DNA of 64,000 nt from Caballeronia arationis (GTDB lineage: Bacteria; Pseudomonadota; Gammaproteobacteria; Burkholderiales; Burkholderiaceae), in assembly GCF_001544975.2 (NCBI RefSeq), contig NZ_FCOG02000028.1, positions 21,613 through 85,612 on the forward strand, written 5' to 3'. Below are positions 26,107-32,937 of this stretch, piece after piece (position 1 is the first letter of the stretch; each line of letters opens with the position of its first letter). The notes under the pieces were generated by a model. It was given only the letters and a program-made list of their open reading frames with translations. It did no database searches and was not told the origin of the DNA. A program made the position numbers and the translations under genes.

Positions 26107-26427
26107 TCATTCCGTGCTGTCGCTTTTGACGATCCGGCGCAGCGTGTCGCCTTCGACATACCGCCAGTTGATTGCGCCGTCTGGCATCGACTCATCAGGC
26201 GCGTCATACACGCCAGCGAAGCCCAAGCCATTTTCGTCGATGAACAGCAGCAGAAGCCTGCCATCCACTCGTGAACGCATCAAGCGAGCATGATCAAAAT
26301 CACACGCGTCAGGCTGAGTCTGAAGAAAGTGCCACACGGTTACATCGCATATTTTCACCGCTTCTTCTTGGCTCAGGCCACAGCCCGTTTCCAACACAAG
26401 TTGATACCCCTTCGAGGGATTCACCAT
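26107..26427 (-). CDS. Small hypothetical protein, last gene of the satellite operon
   Basis: From ATG 26427 the product has 106 residues starting MVNPSKGYQLV. The frame is open to 26544, but GGAGAG lies seven bases before 26427, which fixes the start. The N-terminal half has GCGLSQEEAVKICDVTVWHF, and the second half is beta-rich (DGRLLLLFIDENGLGFAGVYD). No family recognised. It ends 3 bp before the terminator. Confidence 0.6.
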   Translation of the reverse strand: MVNPSKGYQLVLETGCGLSQEEAVKICDVTVWHFLQTQPDACDFDHARLMRSRVDGRLLLLFIDENGLGFAGVYDAPDESMPDGAINWRYVEGDTLRRIVKSDSTE

Positions 26428-26584
26428 CGCTTCTCTCCATTGAGGGTTGAAGTAATGGCGAACGGCGGGCGCTATGTTCCGGGCTATAAGCGTGCCGTGC
26501 GCCCGCACCCCAAATCGAATGATCCAAGTGTACGTAACGCCCATACCACTCCGCGATCCGGTGCATCGAGAGCGCGCTTGCCAT
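26309..26584 (-). CDS. Possible small gene overlapping its neighbours
   Basis: A 91-codon frame starting MASALSMHRIAEWYGRYV. Its ATG overlaps the upstream stop as TGATG, and the first 40 codons look natural. The last half overlaps the next gene in another frame and is probably not conserved, so the true end may be shorter or frameshifted. Listed because the tight overlap suggests real translation start. Confidence 0.35.
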   Translation of the reverse strand: MASALSMHRIAEWYGRYVHLDHSIWGAGARHAYSPEHSARRSPLLQPSMERSDGESLEGVSTCVGNGLWPEPRRSGENMRCNRVALSSDSA

Positions 26585-26744
26585 CAGCGCGAGAGCGACG
26601 CATTGAAGCCTTCCGGCCAGAACACCGGGTAAATGATGGGCCGTTTTGCGTGTTCAGAGGAACCGGGTATACCCGCGGAAAACGCTTCACGCCCTTGCCG
26701 CGCTTGCGCACATCCTTCTCAAGCCAGAACGGCGAATCGGTCAT
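26584..26744 (-). pseudogene. Small phage-type gene broken by a one-base frameshift
   Basis: Translation starts at ATG 26744 inside the stop of the upstream gene (ATGA) and reads MTDSPFWLEKDVRKRGKGVK, then FPRVYPVPLNTQNGP. At a C run near 26638-26642 the frame should shift by one base; the new frame continues IIYPVFWPEGFNASLSR and stops at 26584-26586, overlapping the next ATG. Both the natural-looking sequence and the TGATG overlap return only after the shift. A deletion of one C, or a sequencing error, explains it. Function unknown. Confidence 0.55.
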
Positions 26745-26971
26745 CGGCGTGGCACGTAGGCGCGCACGAAGTTCTCATCGGTGGTCGGTCCCGCGACGGC
26801 GGGCACCGGCTCGGGCATCGCGGGCGGCTCAGTCACCTTCAGTTCGCGCAAGCGGTCGGTGACAAGCTCGCCGCAGGCTTCTTCAAGCGGCATGTTCTCG
26901 CTCTTCGCGTAGCTTTCGAGCAAGCGCCGGGTGCCCGGTGTGAGCCATGCGATTGTGGGATGCGAAGCCAT
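26741..26971 (-). CDS. Small hypothetical satellite protein
   Basis: From ATG 26971 the product has 76 residues (MASHPTIAWLTPGTRRLLES and so on). GGGAG lies seven bases upstream, so the longer frame to 27055 is rejected. The first 45 residues form a likely helical pair, LTPGTRRLLESYAKSENMPL and EEACGELVTDRLRELK, reminiscent of ribbon-helix-helix or small dimerising regulators. The tail is proline-rich. It follows the terminase small subunit gene. Confidence 0.6.
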   Translation of the reverse strand: MASHPTIAWLTPGTRRLLESYAKSENMPLEEACGELVTDRLRELKVTEPPAMPEPVPAVAGPTTDENFVRAYVPRR

Positions 26972-27118
26972 CGACCATCTCCCGTGAAGAGGATGAAGGG
27001 TGCGCGGTAACTCGCGGTGCCGCGCCACCGCCGCACGCTGCGTGTTGACCGTCACGAAGTGTGCGGTGCCGACTGATGGAACGCGCTTAACCGAACATCA
27101 TCCGGCCCGAAGCTGGTT

Positions 27119-27550
27119 TCAAGCCCACGGCTTCTTCGAGGTCGGCGCGGCGTTGGCCTTCGTCGCGGCGGTGTCGCAGCGCATCCGCGAAGACGGCGTG
27201 AGGCGAAGCTTCATCCCCACTGCGCACAGCACCGCCGCGCTCGTGCTCATCACGAACACCGCCGGATGCGTCACCCGGCGCCCGCGCGGGCCGTCGATCA
27301 CCGCACCATCGCGGGCAATTTCCGCCGCCGCGCTTTCCAAGTTAGCGCTCGCGCACACGAAGGCCCGCAACAGCGGCATATCACGCGCAGTGAAGAAGTC
27401 GGCGGGCAGCGAGCCAACCACTTCGCGCCACGTGCGCCGGGCGGCCGGTGACAGCCCGGGCGGTGCCGCAAGCGGTGCCCGTGCCACCAGTTGCAGTGGT
27501 GGGGCTTCGAGTTCGGACGCCGATTGGCGTCCACGATGGCGAGCGGGCAT
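27119..27550 (-). CDS. terS: Phage terminase small subunit, P27 family
   Basis: From ATG 27550 the protein has 143 residues. AAGGAG lies seven bases before this ATG, so the frame's earlier ATG is rejected. The core LSPAARRTWREVVGSLPADF and DMPLLRAFVCASANLESA matches the P27-type small terminase, which recognises the packaging site on phage DNA. The final part is rich in Lys and Ala. No large terminase gene follows, unlike in complete phages, which suggests the product redirects a helper phage's motor. Confidence 0.75.
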   Translation of the reverse strand: MPARHRGRQSASELEAPPLQLVARAPLAAPPGLSPAARRTWREVVGSLPADFFTARDMPLLRAFVCASANLESAAAEIARDGAVIDGPRGRRVTHPAVFVMSTSAAVLCAVGMKLRLTPSSRMRCDTAATKANAAPTSKKPWA

Positions 27551-27777
27551 AGTCGAACTCCTTGGCTTCGGTACCACTGGCTTCGAGCCAGATTGCGGCC
27601 CGGTTCGAGCCGAGGTAGTGGCACCTTCAATCGTGCCGATTATGCGCCAATTTGAGGGGCCAATTCATGCAAATAGTGCGGCCCACTTTTAGGGCTTTTG
27701 AGAAGCGGAGGGGCTCACGGGGTTCCCAAAAGCCGTCTTGCTTCTTAGGGTATACCCGCCCCTGTCTCTTCCCCCGA

Positions 27778-28071
27778 TTATTTGAACCGCGGGTGCGTAT
27801 CGTCCATCGGCAAGCCGCTCGCGTCGCACCAAAGTCTTCGCTTGCCTTGCTCTTCGAGTGTCTTCTTCGCGTGGCACGTAGTGCATAAGCTTTGCAAGTT
27901 GTCTTCGTAATCGGTGCCACCGTGAGCGAGCGGCACGCGGTGATCAACTTCGGTGGCTTCCGTGAGTAAGCCTTGCGCTTCGCAATGCGCGCACAACGGG
28001 AAGCGCCGAAGTTGACGCTCGCGGATAGCGGACCATGCACGGCCGCGTGTGCGGTTGGTGTACTTGCTCAT
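27778..28071 (-). CDS. HNH endonuclease, phage packaging type
   Basis: The 97-residue protein has the full HNH motif: CAHC at residues 28-31, VDHRVPLAHGG with the catalytic histidine, DNLQSLCTTCHAKKT with the asparagine, second cysteine pair and final histidine. Such small HNH proteins stand next to terS in HK97-like phages and are needed for DNA cleavage during packaging. Here a 227-bp non-coding gap separates it from terS. Confidence 0.9.
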   Translation of the reverse strand: MSKYTNRTRGRAWSAIRERQLRRFPLCAHCEAQGLLTEATEVDHRVPLAHGGTDYEDNLQSLCTTCHAKKTLEEQGKRRLWCDASGLPMDDTHPRFK

Positions 28072-28110
28072 CTAGTCCACCCCTGCAATGAAGAAGCGAT
28101 TCGAGTCCTC

Positions 28111-28356
28111 TCAACCGTAGGCGAAGCGCATCAGTTGCGCTGCCGTCCAGCCGTGGAAGCGCATGCGCTCGTCGTCCGCAAGCAAAGCATCGAGGCTTCG
28201 GAAATAGGCGATGCAGTGCGCCGCGTTGTCTCTGTCGAAGGCAGTGCCATAGCGTGCGGCAACAGTGGCTTCGGCCGCGCTCTTCGTTGCTTCGTAGAGT
28301 TCGCGGGCTTGGAGTTTTGTCGTGAAGTAGTCCATGCCCGCGCATAACGGCATCAC
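28111..28356 (-). CDS. Small hypothetical satellite protein
   Basis: An 81-residue frame, or 74 residues if translation begins at the second good ATG (28335, MDYFTTKLQAR). It is helical, with LYEATKSAAEATVAARYG and IAYFRSLDALLADDERMRFH. It lies in the tight row of small genes between HNH and the capsid gene, a place where phages carry head-completion or decoration genes, but no family is recognised. Confidence 0.6.
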   Translation of the reverse strand: MMPLCAGMDYFTTKLQARELYEATKSAAEATVAARYGTAFDRDNAAHCIAYFRSLDALLADDERMRFHGWTAAQLMRFAYG

Positions 28357-28374
28357 GTCCGGAAACTTGAGCGG

Positions 28375-28698
28375 TCATCGATACAGACCGGGGCGCGTGG
28401 TGAAGATGCTCGTGCCGGTGCTCGCGGCGTACTCCTTCTTCGCCTTGGCACTGTCGGTGATGCGTCCGACCACCAGACCACCGGGCAGCATGAAGAGCGC
28501 GGCATCGACACCGGGCGCGAACTCACGCAGCACCACGGCATTGCGATCCAGTGCGAGCCCGCACTTGAGTGCATCGCGTAGTTGGTGGGTGAGGTCGGTG
28601 CGCGCGGCCTTGATGATGTCGAGTGAGTCGAGTGTGGCCGGTTGCAGAATCACGATGCGTTCGCCCGCAACAGGTGGTGCTTTGGATAGCTTGCTCAT
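28375..28698 (-). CDS. Small hypothetical satellite protein
   Basis: A 107-residue product with a mixed alpha/beta pattern: GERIVILQPATLDSLDIIKA, then LRDALKCGLALDRNAVVL and MLPGGLVVGRITD. The ATG overlaps the stop of the upstream gene (ATGA), and GGAG stands upstream. It belongs to the capsid-HNH gene row. No family recognised. Confidence 0.65.
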   Translation of the reverse strand: MSKLSKAPPVAGERIVILQPATLDSLDIIKAARTDLTHQLRDALKCGLALDRNAVVLREFAPGVDAALFMLPGGLVVGRITDSAKAKKEYAASTGTSIFTTRPGLYR

Positions 28699-29024
28699 CG
28701 TGCGTCTCCTTGTTGGCGCAATAGGCGGATGGTGTGCGTGGCATCGTCTTCGTCATCCTGATCATCGGGCGGTGGTGGTCGCGGATGGTCATCGAGCGCG
28801 GCATCAACGAAGACGGCAAAGCTTGGGAACACGGGCGCGCAGTGATGCCGGGTGAGCACGGTGCGCACGGCAGCATCAAACACGGTGCTGGCGTGCACGG
28901 CACTGAGCGATGAGCTGCCATGCTTGCGCCATGCGCTCACGTGTTGCTCGGCAAGCGCCATCGCCTCTTCGAGCATGGTGGTGCGCTCGGCATCGTCGGC
29001 GGGTAACAGCAAGTCGGTGTGCAT
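28695..29024 (-). CDS. Small hypothetical satellite protein downstream of capsid
   Basis: From ATG 29024 the product has 109 residues (MHTDLLLPADDAERTTMLEE). The longer frame would run into the capsid gene and is rejected. It is helical for 75 residues and ends with an acidic, proline-rich stretch (HPRPPPPDDQDDEDDA). The start is 15 bp after the capsid stop and the stop overlaps the next gene. Confidence 0.6.
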   Translation of the reverse strand: MHTDLLLPADDAERTTMLEEAMALAEQHVSAWRKHGSSSLSAVHASTVFDAAVRTVLTRHHCAPVFPSFAVFVDAALDDHPRPPPPDDQDDEDDATHTIRLLRQQGDAR

Positions 29025-29038
29025 GATATGTCTCCGGG

Positions 29039-30091
29039 TCACTTGCCACGCGCGACGGCAGCCGCCGGGAATACACCACCGAGCACCACCGCCGCGCCGG
29101 GTCGTGCGGTCCAGTTGACATACGCAATCGAGCGCGCGCCGATCAGGTTTTCTTGCCACAGGTTCAGCCATTCGGAACCGCCGCCTTCGATTTGCATTTC
29201 CACCGCCGCTTCGGTGCTCGGATCAATGTCGATCACGGGGCCAGCCACCGCGACGCTCGAAGGATCGAGCAGGATCAGGGTGTTAGCGGGCACGCCTTGA
29301 TTCGCGATGGCAGGTAAGCCCGCTAAGCGGCTCACGCCACCCGTCATGAGGTCCGCCGCGCCGATGCCAGCGCCCATCATGCCGAAGGCGAAGGCCAAGC
29401 CGGGATTCATCAGCCACACCGCCGAAGCCAGATCGCCATCGAAGGCTTCGATCATCTCAGCCATATCGCCGCTCAGGTCCGCCGCCGAGCTTCCCGAACT
29501 TGCGATCACGGTGGCATCGGCGGTGACGCTCGCGGGCTTCTCGCCGGGCACACCCGCGTTCGCCGGGTCCGCGAAGGCTTTGGCTATCTCGGCGTTATTC
29601 CCCGCCGACAGTCCGCGCGCAATCGCAAGATCAGCGACCGGGCCGAACGTGCGCATCTGCTCGATGGGCGCGAAATAGAGCGATCCCACCTTGAGCACAT
29701 CGAGCGAATGCAGCGACAGGCCGCCACCAGACACCGGCAGCGGCGTGCCTTCGCCCACCCATGCGCCGGTAGCGCCCGAGTCTTGCAGCAGGAAGCGGGA
29801 ATTGAAGCCAACCTGAAGAAGCCCGCCACTCGCCGCGTTGATTTGCCCGAGCAAGTTGCTGCGCGGAGACACGCCGAGCAAGCCGGTGCTCGCGAGACGC
29901 GCGGTGCTGTCGTCAACGATTGAGCCGGTGCCGTCGATGTCACGCTGCACCAGCCGATATGGGATTGAGTTCGCGCCGTGGTTCGCTTCGATAAAGGCGC
30001 GGGCGCTGAGAAAATCGCCTTTGCTCAGCGCGACGGCGCGCGCCATCCGCGCATACGCCAAGGGCACTTCATCCGCGATCAGGTTTGCCAT
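29039..30091 (-). CDS. HK97-type phage major capsid protein
   Basis: The 350-residue protein has the HK97 capsid pattern: a short N-terminal arm, GAWVGEGTPLPVS at about residue 110 (the E-loop/P-domain junction), the alternating P- and A-domain segments, and a C-terminal end NLWQENLIGARSIAYVNWTAR typical of the final beta strands. No long N-terminal delta (scaffold) domain and no protease gene are present. In capsid-carrying phage satellites such a gene makes small or satellite-specific heads. It is the largest gene in the operon and the clearest sign that the island is virus-derived. Confidence 0.85.
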   Translation of the reverse strand: MANLIADEVPLAYARMARAVALSKGDFLSARAFIEANHGANSIPYRLVQRDIDGTGSIVDDSTARLASTGLLGVSPRSNLLGQINAASGGLLQVGFNSRFLLQDSGATGAWVGEGTPLPVSGGGLSLHSLDVLKVGSLYFAPIEQMRTFGPVADLAIARGLSAGNNAEIAKAFADPANAGVPGEKPASVTADATVIASSGSSAADLSGDMAEMIEAFDGDLASAVWLMNPGLAFAFGMMGAGIGAADLMTGGVSRLAGLPAIANQGVPANTLILLDPSSVAVAGPVIDIDPSTEAAVEMQIEGGGSEWLNLWQENLIGARSIAYVNWTARPGAAVVLGGVFPAAAVARGK

Positions 30092-30208
30092 GTTGGTGCT
30101 CCATTGAGGGGTTAAGGTGAGCGCTCAGCATCGCGCGGGCATCGAGCGCGCACCAGAGGTTGAAACGGTCTCAAACCGGGTGAAACGGCTTCGAGCGGCC
30201 CGGCGCTT

Positions 30209-30508
30209 TCAATCGCGGCGCGTCACGTTCTCATCGATCATGGCGTCATAGCCAGTCTCAACGAAGAGCGCGCACGAAGCGAGGTCGTAGAGATACGAGC
30301 GCCCAAGACGGCGCACCCTGAGCAGCGGAGATAACCGGCCTTCGGCACGTTGCACCGCGAGCGCTTCGGTGCCGCGATAGCCCACAGCGCGAGTCGCGGC
30401 TTCTTCGGATATTTCGCCGCCCGGTGTCACGTCGATGCCTTCCTTGCGGCACCACGCACGCAAGGTGCTCAGGCGGCGCGTCACGCGCTCATCGAGGTCG
30501 GCGGTCAT
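30209..30508 (-). CDS. Small hypothetical satellite protein
   Basis: The 99-residue product has a helical N-terminus (RRLSTLRAWCRKEG), a central segment EEAATRAVGYRGTEALAVQR that looks like a helix-turn-helix, and a C-terminal RLGRSYLYDLA turn common in small phage DNA-binding proteins. Its start overlaps the previous gene (ATGA). It could act in control of the late genes, as it lies just before the capsid gene; this is inference. Confidence 0.6.
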   Translation of the reverse strand: MTADLDERVTRRLSTLRAWCRKEGIDVTPGGEISEEAATRAVGYRGTEALAVQRAEGRLSPLLRVRRLGRSYLYDLASCALFVETGYDAMIDENVTRRD

Positions 30509-30942
30509 GGTGTCGTCACCTTCGACACCTTTGCGCCGTCCGTCGATGACTTCACGTGGATCACCTTGCGGCCGGTCGCGGTGCGTTGCTGATCGGCTTG
30601 CCGGGTGGCGGTGGCGGCTCGCAAGGCTTCCAGCGCGGCATCATGCGCGAGGTTTGCCCGGTAGGCTTGGACAAGCGCATCGTCGGCATGAAGCGGCTCC
30701 TTCGGCCAGTAACGCCCGCACAGGTCATCGTGAAACACCACCGGCCACACGCCGCGCACGTTGCCGTGCCCTTCCCCACAAGCCGGATCAAGCCAGGGCG
30801 GATCGTGGCGGCAGAAGAATTCCCCGTCCAGATTCACGGCGGTGGCATAGCGACAAGTTGCGCAGTTCGCGAGGTCTTCCAAGCGCGGCCCGAGCGGCAG
30901 CGGCTCACCGAGCACGAATACTTCGGATTCCGGTTTATTCAT
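30505..30942 (-). CDS. Cysteine-rich hypothetical satellite protein
   Basis: The 145-residue product holds a likely metal site: CATC at residues 27-30, then FFCRHDPPW and LCGRYWP. Similar four-cysteine modules occur in small phage and satellite proteins of unknown role. The second half is a charged helix (DAALEALRAATATRQADQQ). The gene precedes a coupled gene at 30508. Confidence 0.6.
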   Translation of the reverse strand: MNKPESEVFVLGEPLPLGPRLEDLANCATCRYATAVNLDGEFFCRHDPPWLDPACGEGHGNVRGVWPVVFHDDLCGRYWPKEPLHADDALVQAYRANLAHDAALEALRAATATRQADQQRTATGRKVIHVKSSTDGAKVSKVTTP

Positions 30943-30954
30943 GGCGTAGCTCGA

Positions 30955-31102
30955 TCAGAAGGCATCATCGAGGGTGTCATCGAGCAACAGCGCCTTCCTG
31001 TGCGGCGCGAAGCTTGGCGGTCACGAAGCGGTGCTTGCCGTCGCGCGAAGTGCGTTCGACCGCCACGCCGTAGAGTTTTCCAGCGAGCAAGGTGGTGATC
31101 AT
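30955..31102 (-). pseudogene. Remnant of a single-stranded DNA-binding-like gene
   Basis: Translation from ATG 31102, overlapping the stop of the replication gene, gives MITTLLAGKLYGVAVERTSRDG and then HRFVTAKLRAAQEG. That is the first strand pair of a phage SSB-like OB fold. The frame then stops at 30977. A shift of one base in this place restores KALLLDDTLDDAF before a stop at 30955, an acidic, phenylalanine-ended tail like the tip of SSB. The middle of the OB fold is missing, so this is an internally deleted gene. Confidence 0.5.
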
Positions 31103-32052
31103 GAACGGTCTCCTTTCGAGCGCTTTACCGAGCGCGCGCAGAGCAAGCCAGTGACCATCGACGCGAACTCGCATATCGACTCGCGTGCATTGGGATCGCG
31201 GTCGGTCGCATACACGGTGAAGGCTTCGGCAAGCATGCCGATGTTAACGCGCGGATCGGCCGCCCATTGCTTAATCACGGCGGGCACGGCGGTGCGCTTG
31301 ATGACGCCGAGCGCGCGCAGATAGGACGCCATCGACTTGGTGCGCTCGCGTACTTCCAACGGGGTGAGTGCGTCACCTTGCGATAGCAAAGCGCTTTTCT
31401 TGCTGCGCTGCACAGTGGGCGCTTTCTTCGTCCGTTCGCGCTCATTGTTATCGTCGGGCAGAGAAGCCGCCGACGCCGAAGGCGGCACCTCACGCGCGCG
31501 CGTGTTCAGCGGTGCGTGGCTATGCCGCTCCTGCCCCGTGTGCTTTAACCGCGTACTTTTACCGTGTATGTGGCTCACTGGTGAGCCCATTAGAGATGAG
31601 CAAATGAGCCCTTTACCGTTAGGCAAATGAGCCCATTTCACGCCGTTAATAGGCTCATCAGTGAGCCCATTTCCGGTCACTGTAATAGGCTCAGCAGTGA
31701 GCCCATTAGAAGGCTCGTCGTGGTCATCCGGAAGGCTCCTTTGGGCGAGTCGTTCCTTCATTTTATTGCGCAGTGCGGCAAGCGGCGGAACGTGGAATTC
31801 ATAAGCGTGAATGCGCCCGGTCTTGCCGACCCGCTTCCCGGTATCGATCAAGATGCCGAGCTTGCGAAGGGTCGCAAAGTGACGCTTCACTTGCGCGCGA
31901 CTGAAGCCGGTGCGCGCACACAGGTGGTCGATTGATGGAAAGAGCTTGTCGTCTTTTCGGTCTCGGACCATATCGGCCAGCACGAAGGCGAGCGGCCATG
32001 CCGGGCCGAGTTCCGGCATCAGCGCGACAGAGGCAAGGGTGGTGAAGGTCAC
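31099..32052 (-). CDS. Replication-initiator-like protein with N-terminal winged helix
   Basis: The 317-residue protein has an N-terminal helix-turn-helix of the replication type (FPSIDHLCARTGFSRAQVKR and HFATLRKLGILIDTG, residues 40-75) as in phage O-like and plasmid Rep proteins. A low-complexity linker (residues about 105-200) encodes a set of repeated DNA motifs. The C-terminal part (residues 235-300) is helical. It is followed by an SSB-like remnant. Together this is a replication module for the excised island. Confidence 0.65.
   Translation of the reverse strand: MTFTTLASVALMPELGPAWPLAFVLADMVRDRKDDKLFPSIDHLCARTGFSRAQVKRHFATLRKLGILIDTGKRVGKTGRIHAYEFHVPPLAALRNKMKERLAQRSLPDDHDEPSNGLTAEPITVTGNGLTDEPINGVKWAHLPNGKGLICSSLMGSPVSHIHGKSTRLKHTGQERHSHAPLNTRAREVPPSASAASLPDDNNERERTKKAPTVQRSKKSALLSQGDALTPLEVRERTKSMASYLRALGVIKRTAVPAVIKQWAADPRVNIGMLAEAFTVYATDRDPNARESICEFASMVTGLLCARSVKRSKGDRS
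31582..31707. repeat. Iteron-like repeats, candidate replication origin
   Basis: TGAGCCCATT occurs at 31582, 31628, 31662 and 31698, and TGAGCCCTTT at 31605. The spacings are 23, 23, 34 and 36 bp, so the first three are exactly in register at roughly two helical turns. The inverse form AATAGGCTCA interleaves near 31648 and 31684. They lie inside the linker-coding part of the replication gene, the same layout as the lambda origin inside gene O. Confidence 0.7.
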
Positions 32053-32177
32053 GGCGTGCCCCGCTCGGTCTTCACCACGTGGGGAAGGTGCTCACTGGCG
32101 CGCGAGCGGGTGCGGCGGTACGATAGCGACTGCATCGCGGTCTTTCTCCAAATCTGTAGAACGCGAAGGCAACATCG

Positions 32178-32212
32178 AGCGGCCCGGAATACTCCTCCGG
32201 TGCCGCTTTTTT
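32178..32212 (+). terminator. Plus-strand intrinsic terminator, possible sRNA end
   Basis: AGCGGCCCGGA pairs with TCCGGTGCCGCT (one bulge) around ATACTCC, followed by TTTTTTATT. It is the only terminator pointing right in an island whose genes all point left. The loop holds CTCC next to TCC, complementary to ribosome sites. A short antisense or regulatory RNA ending here, upstream of the replication gene, is likely, comparable in place to the immunity RNA of P4-type satellites. Confidence 0.6.
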
Positions 32213-32341
32213 ATTGCCTTCGTCCGGGCCGCATCGGCCTTAGCTCTCATCGGATTTGATCAAGACTCGCTCGCCGCTCGTTGAACATGTCGGCAAGGGT
32301 TAAGAGGCGGCGGCTCTGCGGCCACTCGCTTGTGTTGAGGA

Positions 32342-32650
32342 TTACGCAGCGTCATCAGCGCCTTCGCGCTTTGCTCGTTTTGCTTCCTGTGCGCGCCGCG
32401 CTTTCATCCTGAGATAAGCATCGAAGTCTTCTTCGAGCCATGCCTCATTACCCACGAGCTTGAATGAGGTCGGGAAGTCCGGGTCGGAGTTTGCCAAGCG
32501 GCGCGCGGTGGTGCGTGAGCGTCCGATCTTGCTTGCGATGCCGTTAATGTTGATCACACGCAGGGGTTTGACTGCCTCCGCAGGAAGGTCCGGCTCTTGG
32601 ATATTTCGCGGTCGGCCCGGTCCACGCTTCGCTTCGATTTGCTCGCTCAT
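32342..32650 (-). CDS. AlpA-like regulator/excisionase
   Basis: From ATG 32650 the product has 102 residues. GGGAG lies upstream of this ATG, and the earlier frame is rejected. After a basic RGPGRPR stretch (AT-hook-like), residues 32-85 form an AlpA/MerR-type helix-turn-helix: INGIASKIGRSRTTARRLAN, then DFPTSFKLVGNEAWLEEDFD. AlpA-family proteins control the early operon and integrase use in satellites and cryptic prophages. It is transcribed after the integrase gene with a 287-bp gap. Confidence 0.7.
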   Translation of the reverse strand: MSEQIEAKRGPGRPRNIQEPDLPAEAVKPLRVININGIASKIGRSRTTARRLANSDPDFPTSFKLVGNEAWLEEDFDAYLRMKARRAQEAKRAKREGADDAA

Positions 32651-32937
32651 GGCGCTCCCTGCATCGCTTTGATTCGAATTGCTTAGCGAAATAATGTGCG
32701 AAAATCGGATACTTTTCAAGGTCACATTCCCGCCATGCAGAGACTTCGAAGAGAAGGATTTTTCGCGAACGGCGAGCGGGATTCGTTTGCGAAGTATGTG
32801 CAGATGCGTGGCATTGATGTGCATAGTGATGCACAGCGATGCAACTTGTGGCAGAAGATTCAGCAGCCGTGCGGGAAGCTTTTTCTCGTTCGTGTGAAGC
32901 GGCGCTCATTTATTTTTATTTCAATGAGCGGCCGTCT

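Noticed and set aside
26484..26581. Continuation of the 86-codon frame starting at 26744
   Set aside because: After the C run near 26640 this frame loses natural composition, while the shifted frame gives a plausible end and a TGATG overlap.
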